Position numbers and translations under genes: made by a program
The notes under the pieces: generated by a model
Databases searched by the model: none
Told to the model about the DNA's origin: nothing
What the model saw: the letters and a program-made list of their open reading frames with translations, nothing else
Part shown: piece by piece, positions 32,097-40,663 of the stretch
Layout: each line of letters opens with the position of its first letter
Position numbering within the stretch: position 1 is the stretch's first letter
Virus record (IMG/VR): IMGVR_UViG_3300009008_000005
Location: 116,826-180,825 of that record
DNA from: a virus
Reading direction: 5' to 3' (one strand)
Length of the DNA: 64,000 nucleotides

Positions 32097-32759
32097 CTAA
32101 ATAAGTTCCATGTCGATGGCGAGATCGACCAGCTTACGCTTGGTCTTACCCTTGGTATCCTCTTTGTCTACTCCCATATCGATGAGCCATGTGATGAGAT
32201 CATCCTTGCGCTTCTTGTTCAGATCGGAGGCTGTGAGCCTGGGCTCCTCTTCCTCCAACTCCTCAACTTCTTCTTCTTCTACTTCCTCGACTACCTCTTC
32301 TACTTCCTCTACAGGCTCCACTTCCCACGCCTCATCAACGTCGGGGGTAGAGGGGTCATCAGCCTTGAACGTACCGTCCTCTTCGTGGGCACGTACAGGG
32401 ACAACCACGGTAGCTTCAGGCTGTACTTCGTCCACAGTGGGATTCAACTCAGGTGGCAGCTCCTTTGCGGGCTGGCCTACGGGGGACTTCTTTCCTTCTG
32501 TCTCTGTCTGCACAACCTTACCGTCTACAACCGTATGCACGTGCAGGACACCGCTCTTTGAAGCTGTGTCGATAACAGCCCGCCACTTCTTGTAGAAGGG
32601 TTCACCTACAGACATAGAAGTACCTGGCCCAAAAGACAGTGGCCCTACACGGATCGACCCGAGGTGAATCAACGACCGAAGCGACGGGAACTTCAGCATG
32701 TTGTGCTTCATCTCACGGGTGATGACCGTGGGAGTAGTCAGGATATACTTGGTTCCCAT
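32097..32759 (-). CDS. Acidic protein with C-terminal SAP-like helices (220 aa)
   Basis: Residues 1-75 are strand-rich. Residues 130-172 are dominated by Glu/Asp/Val (VEEVEEVVEEVEEEEVEELE). The last 45 residues (TASDLNKKRKDDLITWLIDM...) form two short helices resembling a SAP-type fold, which often binds DNA. It lies directly downstream of the capsid gene. Perhaps a head protein that touches DNA; role not established. Confidence 0.5.
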   Translation of the reverse strand: MGTKYILTTPTVITREMKHNMLKFPSLRSLIHLGSIRVGPLSFGPGTSMSVGEPFYKKWRAVIDTASKSGVLHVHTVVDGKVVQTETEGKKSPVGQPAKELPPELNPTVDEVQPEATVVVPVRAHEEDGTFKADDPSTPDVDEAWEVEPVEEVEEVVEEVEEEEVEELEEEEPRLTASDLNKKRKDDLITWLIDMGVDKEDTKGKTKRKLVDLAIDMELI

Positions 32760-32801
32760 GGTTACCCTCTCAGCGTAGTTTCAAACAGTCGAACACTTGG
32801 A

Positions 32802-32832
32802 CCCCGGGCAGACCGAAAGGAGCTACCCGGGG
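32802..32832 (-). terminator. GC hairpin downstream of the capsid gene
   Basis: CCCCGGG at 32802-32808 pairs with CCCGGGG at 32826-32832, with an inner CC-GAAA-GG. No T tract follows, so partial termination or RNA 3-prime protection is likelier than full termination. This would help raise capsid transcript levels over the genes downstream. Confidence 0.4.
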
Positions 32833-32846
32833 CAGGTCAATCAACC

Positions 32847-33977
32847 CTAGTAAAGGGTGATCTGCGGGTACGTATACCCATCATAGGCCTGGTTGTTCAC
32901 CGCACCGAGGTCTTCCTCAGCACCAGGTGCAACCTCATCAGCGTATCCAGCAAGATCGTAGCCAGTGGTGTCACCGGAGATCAGCTCCAGGCGGCAGACG
33001 GCTGCGATGTTGGCGAGACCCATGCCGATGTTCTCCCAACCCCAGAAGGAGATCTTCCGTGCTTCCTTCTTCACCCAGAACTTCACGTTGTCCAGGATGT
33101 AGGAACGCCCGAAGAACTCGGGGGAGGTGAAGCCGTAGATCAGGGAGTCGTTGAGAACGTCGCCCTTCAGGGAGGTGACGATCTTGTATCCAAGTACGGT
33201 GTTGTACTTGTAACCCTGAACCATGACCTCTCCGGTCAGCTTCTCGCCGAGGTCGGCGGAGGTGAGCTGTCCGAAGTCCTGGAAGGTGTGCTCAGTCATG
33301 AGGACACGGTCCAGGCGCAGAGCCTTACCTGCACGGGTGAACAGCTTCGAGAGACGGCCAATGTCCTGCCTCTGGAGAGGATGGACTTCGTCGTCATCTG
33401 CGACTGCTGCACGGGCCAGCTCGCCCTTCGCAATGGAATCCTCGACCACGAGACCGGCCTGGATGTCCGAAGCACGAAGAGGGATCGCACCGTTGGTGAG
33501 GGTGTGCTTCTGCACGACGGCGGAGTTCACGTGGAGCAGGAAGTAGCGATCCTCGACCGCCTGGATGTCCTTTACCACGTTGTTCTTGATCACGTCAGTG
33601 ATCGGGTAGGTGTAAGTCCGAAGCTCCTCAGTGAAGCCTTCCCACTTCAGCGAGCTGATGGTGTGGAAGGTGACCGCCATGCGGGGTCCCTTGATGAGCT
33701 TGGGGTCGGGCTCGCCACGGAACGAGATCGACATTGCGTACGAGCCGGGCTCGATGTCGACGATCTTGTAGACCGTGTCGTGCTCAAGAGACCGCTGGCA
33801 CTCGGCCACGGTGACGCCCTTCGGGGGAAGAATCTTCCGTGCGAAGGACAGTTCCTTGAGCTTATCCCGGATATAAGCAGCACCGGCCGCAGCCAGCTTC
33901 TCACGGTCATCAGGGCTGTCTGCCTTGTTGACGAAAAGCTCGTTGAGGACGTTAGCGGGCATGTTCTGGAAACTCAT
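32847..33977 (-). CDS. Major capsid protein, HK97-like (376 aa)
   Basis: The C-terminal region FWGWENIGMGLANIAAVCRLEL has the A-domain pattern of HK97-fold capsid proteins, and an N-terminal helical arm with REKLAAAGA leads into a strand-rich P-domain-like middle. Length is typical of an unprocessed or lightly processed subunit. It has TAAGGAGG at ideal spacing and lies between the scaffold/protease block and the neck genes. A GC hairpin follows. Assembles the icosahedral head shell. Confidence 0.7.
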   Translation of the reverse strand: MSFQNMPANVLNELFVNKADSPDDREKLAAAGAAYIRDKLKELSFARKILPPKGVTVAECQRSLEHDTVYKIVDIEPGSYAMSISFRGEPDPKLIKGPRMAVTFHTISSLKWEGFTEELRTYTYPITDVIKNNVVKDIQAVEDRYFLLHVNSAVVQKHTLTNGAIPLRASDIQAGLVVEDSIAKGELARAAVADDDEVHPLQRQDIGRLSKLFTRAGKALRLDRVLMTEHTFQDFGQLTSADLGEKLTGEVMVQGYKYNTVLGYKIVTSLKGDVLNDSLIYGFTSPEFFGRSYILDNVKFWVKKEARKISFWGWENIGMGLANIAAVCRLELISGDTTGYDLAGYADEVAPGAEEDLGAVNNQAYDGYTYPQITLY

Positions 33978-33989
33978 CGTTGGACCTCC

Positions 33990-34619
33990 TTACTCGCCCG
34001 CCGGGGTGGTGATGGATTTCTTGAGCGGCGTCGAGTAAATCTCGGCCTGAAGTACTGCACCAGTCGCCGCAACGGAACTGGTCGCAACACCCACAACCCA
34101 AAGCTCGTACTCTGTCGCCAGGTCAAGTCCGCCTGCCCCGATCAGCTCTGTGCCGACGAACGGGAAGAGGACACCCTTGCATCCGGTATAACCGATGCCT
34201 GCAGTGCCGCCCCACGTGGCGTCAACGCCGTTGAAGAAGGCAACGCACAGCTCATCGCCTGCGTTCACAGCTGAGTCTGCTGCCCAGACCCAGAACTGAC
34301 CTTCAAGAATTCCCTCTGTCAGAAGCGGAATCTTGTTCACGCTCTGAATGTCGAGGGAGCCCCGCTCGGAGAAGACGCACTTCGGCATCTCCAGAGCCTC
34401 CGCCTGACCGGCGAAGACTACATCCAGCAGAGAGACCGTGGGCCGCTTACACCCGGCCTGAGTCCGGAGCACGAATTCTCCGATGTCGACATACGCCGCA
34501 TCGAGGGGATCCGTGGAGACCGTGTCCTCAGGGTAGAAGTCCTTGATCCTTGCTTTGAGGATCGAGGTCATGAGGCGCAGCGACCGACCTTTGTCCTTGT
34601 ACTGTCCGTAAATTGCCAT
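33990..34619 (-). CDS. Probable capsid-associated or decoration protein (209 aa)
   Basis: Located 12 nt upstream of the capsid gene in the same transcript. Strand-rich, with hydrophobic segments (LEGQFWVWAADSAVNAGDE) and Gly-rich turns, four cysteines. Decoration proteins are often encoded next to capsid genes, but the sequence itself does not identify one. GAGGAACACT precedes the ATG. Confidence 0.5.
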   Translation of the reverse strand: MAIYGQYKDKGRSLRLMTSILKARIKDFYPEDTVSTDPLDAAYVDIGEFVLRTQAGCKRPTVSLLDVVFAGQAEALEMPKCVFSERGSLDIQSVNKIPLLTEGILEGQFWVWAADSAVNAGDELCVAFFNGVDATWGGTAGIGYTGCKGVLFPFVGTELIGAGGLDLATEYELWVVGVATSSVAATGAVLQAEIYSTPLKKSITTPAGE

Positions 34620-34630
34620 TAGTGTTCCTC

Positions 34631-34957
34631 CTACTTCAGCAATTCTGCAGTCAGGGGATCGGTACTAGCGCTGGCTCCCTCATCGGGAGTTACGCTGGAG
34701 AAGTCCCCAAGATTCATGTTCAGCGCTTCAGACATCAGGTTCAGATCCTTGCCCGAATCCATGAGTGCAGCAACCTTATCCTTATGTGGTACATCAGGAT
34801 CTACAAGGCCCTGCGACTCCATCCGAGCTACCAGCTCTTCTGCCTGCGCAACCTTCTCATTATGGGCGACCTTCTCACGAAGAAACTGAATCTCTTTGGA
34901 TGCGCTCCGCAGAGCTACAGCTACTTTTTCAAACAGTGCGGTGTCCTGGGCGCTCAT
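34631..34957 (-). CDS. Small coiled-coil core/scaffold-type protein (108 aa)
   Basis: Residues 5-50 form a coiled coil with FEKVA, REKVA and NEKVA, followed by HKDKVAA: four copies of the K-x-A motif in 75 residues. The C-terminus is acidic/Ser-rich. Overlaps the upstream stop (ATGA). Likely part of the prohead core or scaffold, by position between protease and capsid. Confidence 0.5.
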   Translation of the reverse strand: MSAQDTALFEKVAVALRSASKEIQFLREKVAHNEKVAQAEELVARMESQGLVDPDVPHKDKVAALMDSGKDLNLMSEALNMNLGDFSSVTPDEGASASTDPLTAELLK

Positions 34958-35436
34958 CGCTCTCCTCCCTTACCAAGAATGTCACTTAGTGTGCGGGGAG
35001 AGGACGGAGCAGGAGCGGAAGTTGCTACCTTTTCCTTACTGGCAGCTACCCACGACTCGATGACCGACTTCACCTTAGCCTGCTTTTCCTTGTCCTCATC
35101 GGACTGGACGCCAGGCACCAGCTGGGCGATCTTCTGCATCGTGGACTCCCTAAGCTCGTCATCCGACTTGTCATCCACGTCCTCGTCCTCAGGGACTTCG
35201 TCGGTCGGGATGGCAGCGAGCTTCTGACGAAGCAGCTGCTGGATATCGAGTTCAGGAGTTCCCTCCTCTTCACCTAGATCTGCCTCCCCACCACTAGCCA
35301 ATGTTTCCATGGCCTCAGCGAGCTTCTCGATCTCTTCGAGGTCGAGGGAGGTATCTCCATCTGAAGATGAGGTGTCTTCCGGCTCCACCAGTCCACCCAG
35401 CTCCTGCTGGAGCATGTCATGTAGGGAACCACTCAT
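34954..35436 (-). CDS. Acidic scaffold-type protein (160 aa)
   Basis: Rich in Asp, Glu and Ser, helical and without cysteines, as phage scaffolds are. Carries IEKLA, MQKIA and KEKVA, the K-x-A motif. CTAGGAGG precedes the ATG. Its place between protease and capsid fits an internal scaffold removed during maturation. Confidence 0.55.
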   Translation of the reverse strand: MSGSLHDMLQQELGGLVEPEDTSSSDGDTSLDLEEIEKLAEAMETLASGGEADLGEEEGTPELDIQQLLRQKLAAIPTDEVPEDEDVDDKSDDELRESTMQKIAQLVPGVQSDEDKEKQAKVKSVIESWVAASKEKVATSAPAPSSPRTLSDILGKGGER

Positions 35437-35475
35437 CTTGGCCTCCTAGTGTGGTGGTTGGTGGACATAGGTTTC

Positions 35476-35769
35476 TTACTCACCCTCGATGGCGTCCACG
35501 ACGGAATCAGGGTCGTACCCTGCGTCATCGATCATCTCCAGGGCACGGACGTTCAGAGCGTTATCGAACTCTTCGCCCTCACCGCCGCCAGCCTCGGCCT
35601 GCTCCAGGTTCTCCGCAGCGACCTTCAGCATCTCCTCTGCACGGGCGTATGCGAGCTTCTCGAAGGCCGAAGCCTCCTTCTGCATCTCGCCACCTTCGAG
35701 GATCTGAGAAGCGATCTTCTCCAGCTGCTCCATTCCGTCTTCGCCTACCAGGTCATACAGTACAGTCAT
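35476..35769 (-). CDS. Core-module protein 1 (97 aa)
   Basis: Contains the module FEKLAYARAEEMLKVAAENL followed by an acidic turn, then NALNVRALEMIDDAGYDPDS. The same module occurs in the next two genes upstream. Three more K-x-A motifs (LEKIA, MQKEA, EKLA) lie before it. GAGGAGGACGAG precedes the ATG. Probable prohead core protein; function inferred from position. Confidence 0.55.
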   Translation of the reverse strand: MTVLYDLVGEDGMEQLEKIASQILEGGEMQKEASAFEKLAYARAEEMLKVAAENLEQAEAGGGEGEEFDNALNVRALEMIDDAGYDPDSVVDAIEGE

Positions 35770-35783
35770 CTCGTCCTCCTCAG

Positions 35784-36704
35784 TTACTTACGCAGTTTCG
35801 CAAGAATCTCTTGCTCGCTCTTACCGATACCCTTCTGTCCCTTAGCCGCACGTCCCTTTGCTGCACGGGCGTGGATTCCACGATTCATCGCAGAAGATCC
35901 GTAACCAAGGGCTCCACCTGCGGCTGCTCCACCGAGTCCTCCGAGGATAGCCTTCAGGGCCTTACCCTTAGCTGATCCACCGCCTGCGTGAGCGCCCAGG
36001 ACACCACCGAGCGTAGCACCGGAAATCGTAGGAGTGATAGCGTTGGTCAGGTACCTGGAGATGGGATAGGTCTTCTCGCCTTCCTCGGCCACCTTCACAC
36101 GGCCGATAAGGTCGTCGACATCCCAGCCCGCCTCAGCCAGCTTCTCAAGAGCACGGACGTTCAGAGCGTCGTCCAGCTGTCCCTCGTCGGCCTCTTCGCC
36201 ACGCTCTTCGCCGGTCGAAGGGTCGTAGCCAGCTGCGTCGAGGATCTCAAGGGCACGATCATCGGCGAGCTTCTCGAAGGAAGAGGCAGTCTTCTCTACA
36301 CCATGGGTAGAGATGTAGGCCTGTGCGAGTTTCTCCGCAGCTTCCTCATGTCCGTTATCATAGAGGGCCTGGAGAGCATCACGGGTCTCGTAGTCGACCT
36401 CGATCTGGTCTTCGTACATCGTCTCTTCTCCACTTGCGATCTTCTGTAGTTCGGTCCAAACCTCTGCGGCCATTTCCTTGGGAGAAGCTACCTTCTCCTG
36501 GTTCTCATCCTCTTCCAGGAGGCCCTGCTCACGGAGGTCCTCCACCACGGACTGCTCCAGAAGCTCCTTCTGGTCGTCCGACAGCTTTGTGATGTCCACT
36601 CCATACTGGCCTGCGAGCTTGTCGATGAAAGTGTCCTCGCTCGCCGTCTTCTGGAGTTCTTCCTTCCCTGCTCCCCAGATTGCGGTCATGATGTCTTCAC
36701 TCAT
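35784..36704 (-). CDS. Core-module protein 2 with Gly-rich C-terminus (306 aa)
   Basis: Acidic helical N-terminus with many K-x-A motifs (LQKTA, DKLA, LQKIA, EKLA, VEKTA). The shared module appears as FEKLADDRALEILDAAGYD, then DALNVRALEKLAEAGWD at about 190-207. A Gly/Ala-rich hydrophobic region (TISGATLGGVLGAHAGGG, LGGLGGAAAGGALGYG) and a basic tail follow. AGGAGGACTAGGGAA precedes the ATG. It looks like a scaffold or core part joined to a Gly-segment virion part. Confidence 0.55.
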   Translation of the reverse strand: MSEDIMTAIWGAGKEELQKTASEDTFIDKLAGQYGVDITKLSDDQKELLEQSVVEDLREQGLLEEDENQEKVASPKEMAAEVWTELQKIASGEETMYEDQIEVDYETRDALQALYDNGHEEAAEKLAQAYISTHGVEKTASSFEKLADDRALEILDAAGYDPSTGEERGEEADEGQLDDALNVRALEKLAEAGWDVDDLIGRVKVAEEGEKTYPISRYLTNAITPTISGATLGGVLGAHAGGGSAKGKALKAILGGLGGAAAGGALGYGSSAMNRGIHARAAKGRAAKGQKGIGKSEQEILAKLRK

Positions 36705-36718
36705 TTCCCTAGTCCTCC

Positions 36719-37333
36719 TCAGTTAGTGCCGTAGTCAGGGTGCTTCGGAGCCCAAGACTTCTTACCAGAAGAATTTGGTCCTAGATTTGGTGTTGCCGTG
36801 ATTTTATGCTTGTTGGGCATGTACTTTCCCTTCGATGCCATGGTGACACCCTGTGCAGGAATCCTCACACCCATCTGTGGATACTTCGCAGCTTCTTTCA
36901 TCAGAATTGATGCCACCTTCTCAGCGTCGTACCCGGCGTCATCGATCATCTCAAGAGCCCTGACGTTCAGAGCATCCTCAAAGGGCTCCGATTCCTCGGC
37001 ACCCTCCAAATTCTCTACGGCCACCTTCATCAGCTCTTCCGCACGAGCGTAAGCGAGCTTCTCGAAGTTGGCATCGGCTGCGAACTTCATGCGGTGGACA
37101 GAAGTGCCTGTGTTCACGAATTGTCCCCGCTTCTCGTCCTTGTCATTCTTGGGGGGCATCTTCGTGCACATGTCTGCCAGACCCTGGATCGCACTAGGCA
37201 TCGGAGTCGAAGGACTTTCCTTCGGACTGCCACTGGTTCCAGTGACAGCAATTTTCTCCAGCCTTTCCTGGGCCATCTTTTCGAGGGCATCAAGACCCTC
37301 TTCGGTGTACAGCTCCGTGAGCTTGGAACTCAT
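36719..37333 (-). CDS. Core-module protein 3 (204 aa)
   Basis: Carries MEKLA-like motifs (LEKMA, LEKIA), then FEKLAYARAEELMKVAVENL and DALNVRALEMIDDAGYDAEK at about 90-135. These are nearly the same as core-module protein 1, so the genes are paralogues. The C-terminus is basic. GAGGAGG precedes the ATG. The 118 nt to its right hold only the end of the protease gene's unit and no further gene. Confidence 0.55.
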   Translation of the reverse strand: MSSKLTELYTEEGLDALEKMAQERLEKIAVTGTSGSPKESPSTPMPSAIQGLADMCTKMPPKNDKDEKRGQFVNTGTSVHRMKFAADANFEKLAYARAEELMKVAVENLEGAEESEPFEDALNVRALEMIDDAGYDAEKVASILMKEAAKYPQMGVRIPAQGVTMASKGKYMPNKHKITATPNLGPNSSGKKSWAPKHPDYGTN

Positions 37334-37451
37334 GCGGACCTCCTCTACAAAGTTTAGTGGAATTCTTCGTCGTAGATCGGAACCCGTATTACAAGTTCCA
37401 TTGGGGGCCTACCTTCCGGTCACTACGGCCCAGGAGTCCTTAGCATACAAC

Positions 37452-40088
37452 CTACACCACAAATCTGGCAAGTCGGGACAAGACACTTTTTATTGCGTCC
37501 GAATTAGCTGCTGCCCCAGCCACGGTGGAGGTAGTTAGCACAGGATGGTGTGCTACGAACTTCTCTAGTGGATTCAAGGACATGTGCTTCTTCTCTTTCG
37601 TACGCAGGTGAGCGCTGTATAGGTAAACAAGAGGTAGGAGAGCTGCCCACCAAGGCACAGAACCTGCCGCTTCTTTATGTAGGTGAGAGGTTTTTATTTT
37701 CCCACCCTGTAGGACTCTAGCGATGCTATTCAAGAGATTCATCCTGTAATCCATGTACAGGGAGCTAAGTAACTTTTCCTGTCCCCCACCCAGAGGGAGA
37801 GAGGTGCCCATGGGGTGGGCATTGGACAAGATAGTGATCCTATTGACGATGCAAGGTGTGCTAGCTGCACGTCCCTGCATGAAGTCTGAAGGTAGATTGA
37901 ATCCGAATCCCGTAGGGCCTGGGCTGAGTACCCTAGCCCCTAGGGGAGAACCAATCGGACGGAAGACAGTATTTCGCCGAAATAGTGACTCCGCTAGAGA
38001 CGGGCTCTTCTTGGCTGTGATCAGGAACTGGAACTCCGAAGGCTTGGCTACTACACCCTGGTCAGCCAGTAAACCTAGTGCGTCCCCAACATCATACTTA
38101 CACAGCCTGCGGAGAGCAGGTAGCGGGAGATCCTGTTCCTTATCGAAGATCGGGCCCAGGTGTTCCGATAGCTCCGGGATCTCTTTGACGATAGTAGAAA
38201 CCTTCGCCGCAGCCACCTTAGGTGCTGCTAGAGACGCAGCTACCTTCTCCAATACGAAGGAAGTCTTGTCTGCGCCGACCATGACGAAGGAGATGTCGAA
38301 GAATCTTGGGTTCGGGTTATAGACGAAGACCTTGCGTCCGTCAGGGAGCACCTGATTCATCTGGTTGAGTGCGTGCCTACAGTAGTCCTTACGGGTCTTC
38401 GACTTGTTGCCACAGATGGAGCAGGTATCGTACTTGACCTTACAGTTGTGGACTGCGGTGCGAGCAGCTACATAACTCTCGTCACCCTCAACGGAGAAGT
38501 TGTAGACGTCCCCTACCCATTCTGGGTCTTCCGAGATATCCCTGACCTTCGAGATCAGGTACTTGGTGCCTTCGTGGGTCAAGAAGAATCTGCGTGAGTT
38601 CAAAGCCCTCCCACGGTGTACGGGCTTCCTCGTCAAGTGCGACAACTTCCAAGAAGTGTCAGTACCAACCCAGACCTGATACTCCACTGTCTCGATGTTG
38701 ACTAGGTCGTTCGGCTTGTGGTGGTTTACATTGATGCTGGCCTTCATCTCGCAGCGTGCCAGCATCGTGAATAGCTGCTCGGCCAGGGACTTGTTGCAAG
38801 TAGAGTAGTAGAGGGAGCCCTTGTAGGCCCCGCCATCACCGTTGGCATACGCACCTAGGAACACGGCCTGTGCCTCTGGTGGTGCGTGCATGATGTCAAG
38901 GCCGAGACGCTTTTCATGCGCACCTCGCCCAACATGTGTATTGCAGAGGTGGGCAATACCGGCGTCGTACAGATAGGCCGAGTACGCTGCGGCTCCCTCA
39001 CGTGGACGCCAACCTACTACGTTACGGATACCCATCCGCTCACGCAGTTCATCCAACTCCTCGATGATGTACATATCATCCTCGGACAAGGTGAACTCTA
39101 CCCCACAGGGTAGATGGTTCTTGTCCCACAGGATGTGCCCCTCTGCTGCGTAGTAACCGAGAAAACGCATTTGGTCGTGGGTGAGTACGTCTCGCTCTTC
39201 GGAGGGGATAGGGAACCCTACGTAATCCCCCACCTCCAGCTCATCCGCTCTCTTCCAGGAAAACGAAGCAGCTATGCTAGTCCTAGTACACCCCTCGCAT
39301 GTCCCACGTAGGGTGTTCAAGCTAGGGGCGCACACAGTTTTTACCCTCTGCCCACCCTTTGAGGGCTTACCCCCACACCGTAGCTCGGATGAACCCAACA
39401 CCCAATACGGATGCTCCTCGGTGACCTCTACCTCCGGACACCCATCAATCTTGACGTGCAGCTTACCTGTATGCTGGTGAGACATTACATCGGTCACAGC
39501 AGCAGACGCACCAGTATGGGTGAGTACGAGATCCCCCACCCGAATCTCCTCAATGGGGCGAAGAGACCCGTCCTCCATAGTAATGTCTGTACCAGCCGTG
39601 AAACAGCCCATGGAGACAGGGACATGCTCACCCTTCTCCAGAGCTTCAACCAAGGACTCATGTCCTACGTCACGGGCCTTCTTCTTATCTACTTCGATGA
39701 CAAGCTCTACCCGGTGCATCTCCGGATTATAGATGGCTAGCACCACGCTGCCGAGGCTCTTCGCCTTATCCTTATTTACATGGTGCCTATACACACCTGC
39801 GAGGGGGAAGGTCGTGTATCCGTATCTGGAATCGGGGTTGAGGAGTTCCTTCTCTTCGAAGTAGTCCCCATTGACATTGGCCCCGTAGTACTCACCTGCC
39901 CCCAGAGCTGAAACGATGACATAGATCTTGTTCGGGGACTTCTTCAGGTTGTCCAGGAACTTCTTCAGCTTAGGGTGATACTTCTTAGCTGCGGCCAGCT
40001 TCAACAGAGGCTCACCAGGAGCATAGGCCTCTGTGAAGATCTGTCCTGTTTCCGGGTCCATCCCCGGGAAATGAAGTTCCTTGTACAT
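37452..40088 (-). CDS. Intein-containing prohead maturation protease (879-aa precursor)
   Basis: The exteins (residues 1-161 and 549-879, 492 aa joined) read NVNGDYF, VYRHHVNKD, GSVVLAIYNPEMHRVELVIE and VPVSMG|CKVKYDTCSICGNKSK. I recognise this as a phage capsid maturation protease type with a zinc-binding CSIC...C-x-H site. His103 and Ser159 are candidate catalytic residues. The intein interrupts just before the conserved Cys. After splicing the protein would have LLKLA, LEKVA and HKEA motifs and a hydrophobic segment near the C-terminus. ATG 40088 begins 1 nt from the upstream stop; a frame opening at 40178 lies inside that gene. It would cleave scaffold and core proteins during head assembly. 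Confidence 0.7.
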   Translation of the reverse strand: MYKELHFPGMDPETGQIFTEAYAPGEPLLKLAAAKKYHPKLKKFLDNLKKSPNKIYVIVSALGAGEYYGANVNGDYFEEKELLNPDSRYGYTTFPLAGVYRHHVNKDKAKSLGSVVLAIYNPEMHRVELVIEVDKKKARDVGHESLVEALEKGEHVPVSMGCFTAGTDITMEDGSLRPIEEIRVGDLVLTHTGASAAVTDVMSHQHTGKLHVKIDGCPEVEVTEEHPYWVLGSSELRCGGKPSKGGQRVKTVCAPSLNTLRGTCEGCTRTSIAASFSWKRADELEVGDYVGFPIPSEERDVLTHDQMRFLGYYAAEGHILWDKNHLPCGVEFTLSEDDMYIIEELDELRERMGIRNVVGWRPREGAAAYSAYLYDAGIAHLCNTHVGRGAHEKRLGLDIMHAPPEAQAVFLGAYANGDGGAYKGSLYYSTCNKSLAEQLFTMLARCEMKASINVNHHKPNDLVNIETVEYQVWVGTDTSWKLSHLTRKPVHRGRALNSRRFFLTHEGTKYLISKVRDISEDPEWVGDVYNFSVEGDESYVAARTAVHNCKVKYDTCSICGNKSKTRKDYCRHALNQMNQVLPDGRKVFVYNPNPRFFDISFVMVGADKTSFVLEKVAASLAAPKVAAAKVSTIVKEIPELSEHLGPIFDKEQDLPLPALRRLCKYDVGDALGLLADQGVVAKPSEFQFLITAKKSPSLAESLFRRNTVFRPIGSPLGARVLSPGPTGFGFNLPSDFMQGRAASTPCIVNRITILSNAHPMGTSLPLGGGQEKLLSSLYMDYRMNLLNSIARVLQGGKIKTSHLHKEAAGSVPWWAALLPLVYLYSAHLRTKEKKHMSLNPLEKFVAHHPVLTTSTVAGAAANSDAIKSVLSRLARFVV
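37969..37985. repeat. 17-bp palindrome, copy 5 (GTATTTC-GCC-GAAATAG)
   Basis: Six of seven arm positions pair. It lies inside the second extein of the protease gene, where its codons give FRRNT, far from any start. Confidence 0.6.
38445..39605 (-). other. Intein with LAGLIDADG homing endonuclease (387 aa)
   Basis: Starts with Cys1 in CFTAGTDITMEDGSLRPIEE (block A) and ends SYVAARTAVHN followed by extein Cys+1 (blocks F and G). All splicing residues are therefore present: Cys1, penultimate His, last Asn and Cys+1. Two dodecapeptide motifs, FLGYYAAEGH near intein residue 147 and FLGAYANGDGG near 248, mark a LAGLIDADG endonuclease with plausible acidic catalytic residues (E, D). The intein is thus likely active for both splicing and homing. 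The insertion is in frame at a conserved VSMG-C site. Confidence 0.9.
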
Positions 40089-40089
40089 G

Positions 40090-40662
40090 CTAGACCAGCC
40101 CCATCTCCATGACGCCCCTGATGGAACTCGGGATACTCTTGATGTACTCACCCTTACCGTGAGACCTGCTCTTCGCATCCATCAGGTTCTTCTGGATCTG
40201 GCTCAAGGACGATACGTCAGCCATGGGCAGTCCGATGTCCTTGAAGTCCTTCATCCTACGTACGAAGGCACCTGCGGCAAGAGGATCCTTAGATACCTCG
40301 GGGGAGAACCTACGTAGAGTCTTGAAGTACTTCTCTGTGGCCTTCGGGGTCTTGGCGAGATCAGGGTTGCCCTTCAGCATGCCCTTGTACGAAGAACGAT
40401 ACTTCAGCTTGTCTTCTACCGCATCCACTCCAGATGCTGCAGCTCCAAGACCTACACCGAGGCCACCACCTACAGCAGCCGCACCCAACGCACGACGCCA
40501 GGGGCTCTTCGCAGCCTTGTCTGCCTTCTGCATCTCGGAAAGCACCTTATGGATCTTCTCCATGCCTTTGGTCATAGGCCCATTGAAGATCTGCGACCAG
40601 GTAGGACCGGCTGTCTTATCGAAAGCTGCCCTCGCATGTAGCAAATTCTGGGAGGTAATCAT
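40090..40662 (-). CDS. Gly-segment virion-type protein (190 aa)
   Basis: ATG 40662 lies 1 nt beyond the upstream stop, with AAGGTGG upstream. Near residue 14 it has FDKTA (K-x-A). Residues 58-82 form a Gly/Ala hydrophobic segment (RALGAAAVGGGLGVGLGAAA) and the rest is basic and helical. Same architecture as several neighbours: motif, short helix, Gly segment, basic tail. Role unknown; virion location inferred from cluster. Confidence 0.5.
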   Translation of the reverse strand: MITSQNLLHARAAFDKTAGPTWSQIFNGPMTKGMEKIHKVLSEMQKADKAAKSPWRRALGAAAVGGGLGVGLGAAASGVDAVEDKLKYRSSYKGMLKGNPDLAKTPKATEKYFKTLRRFSPEVSKDPLAAGAFVRRMKDFKDIGLPMADVSSLSQIQKNLMDAKSRSHGKGEYIKSIPSSIRGVMEMGLV

Positions 40663-40663
40663 C

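Noticed and set aside
32664-34274. 536-aa plus-strand ORF opposite the capsid genes
   Set aside because: It spans two minus genes with HK97-type sequence; a mirror frame.
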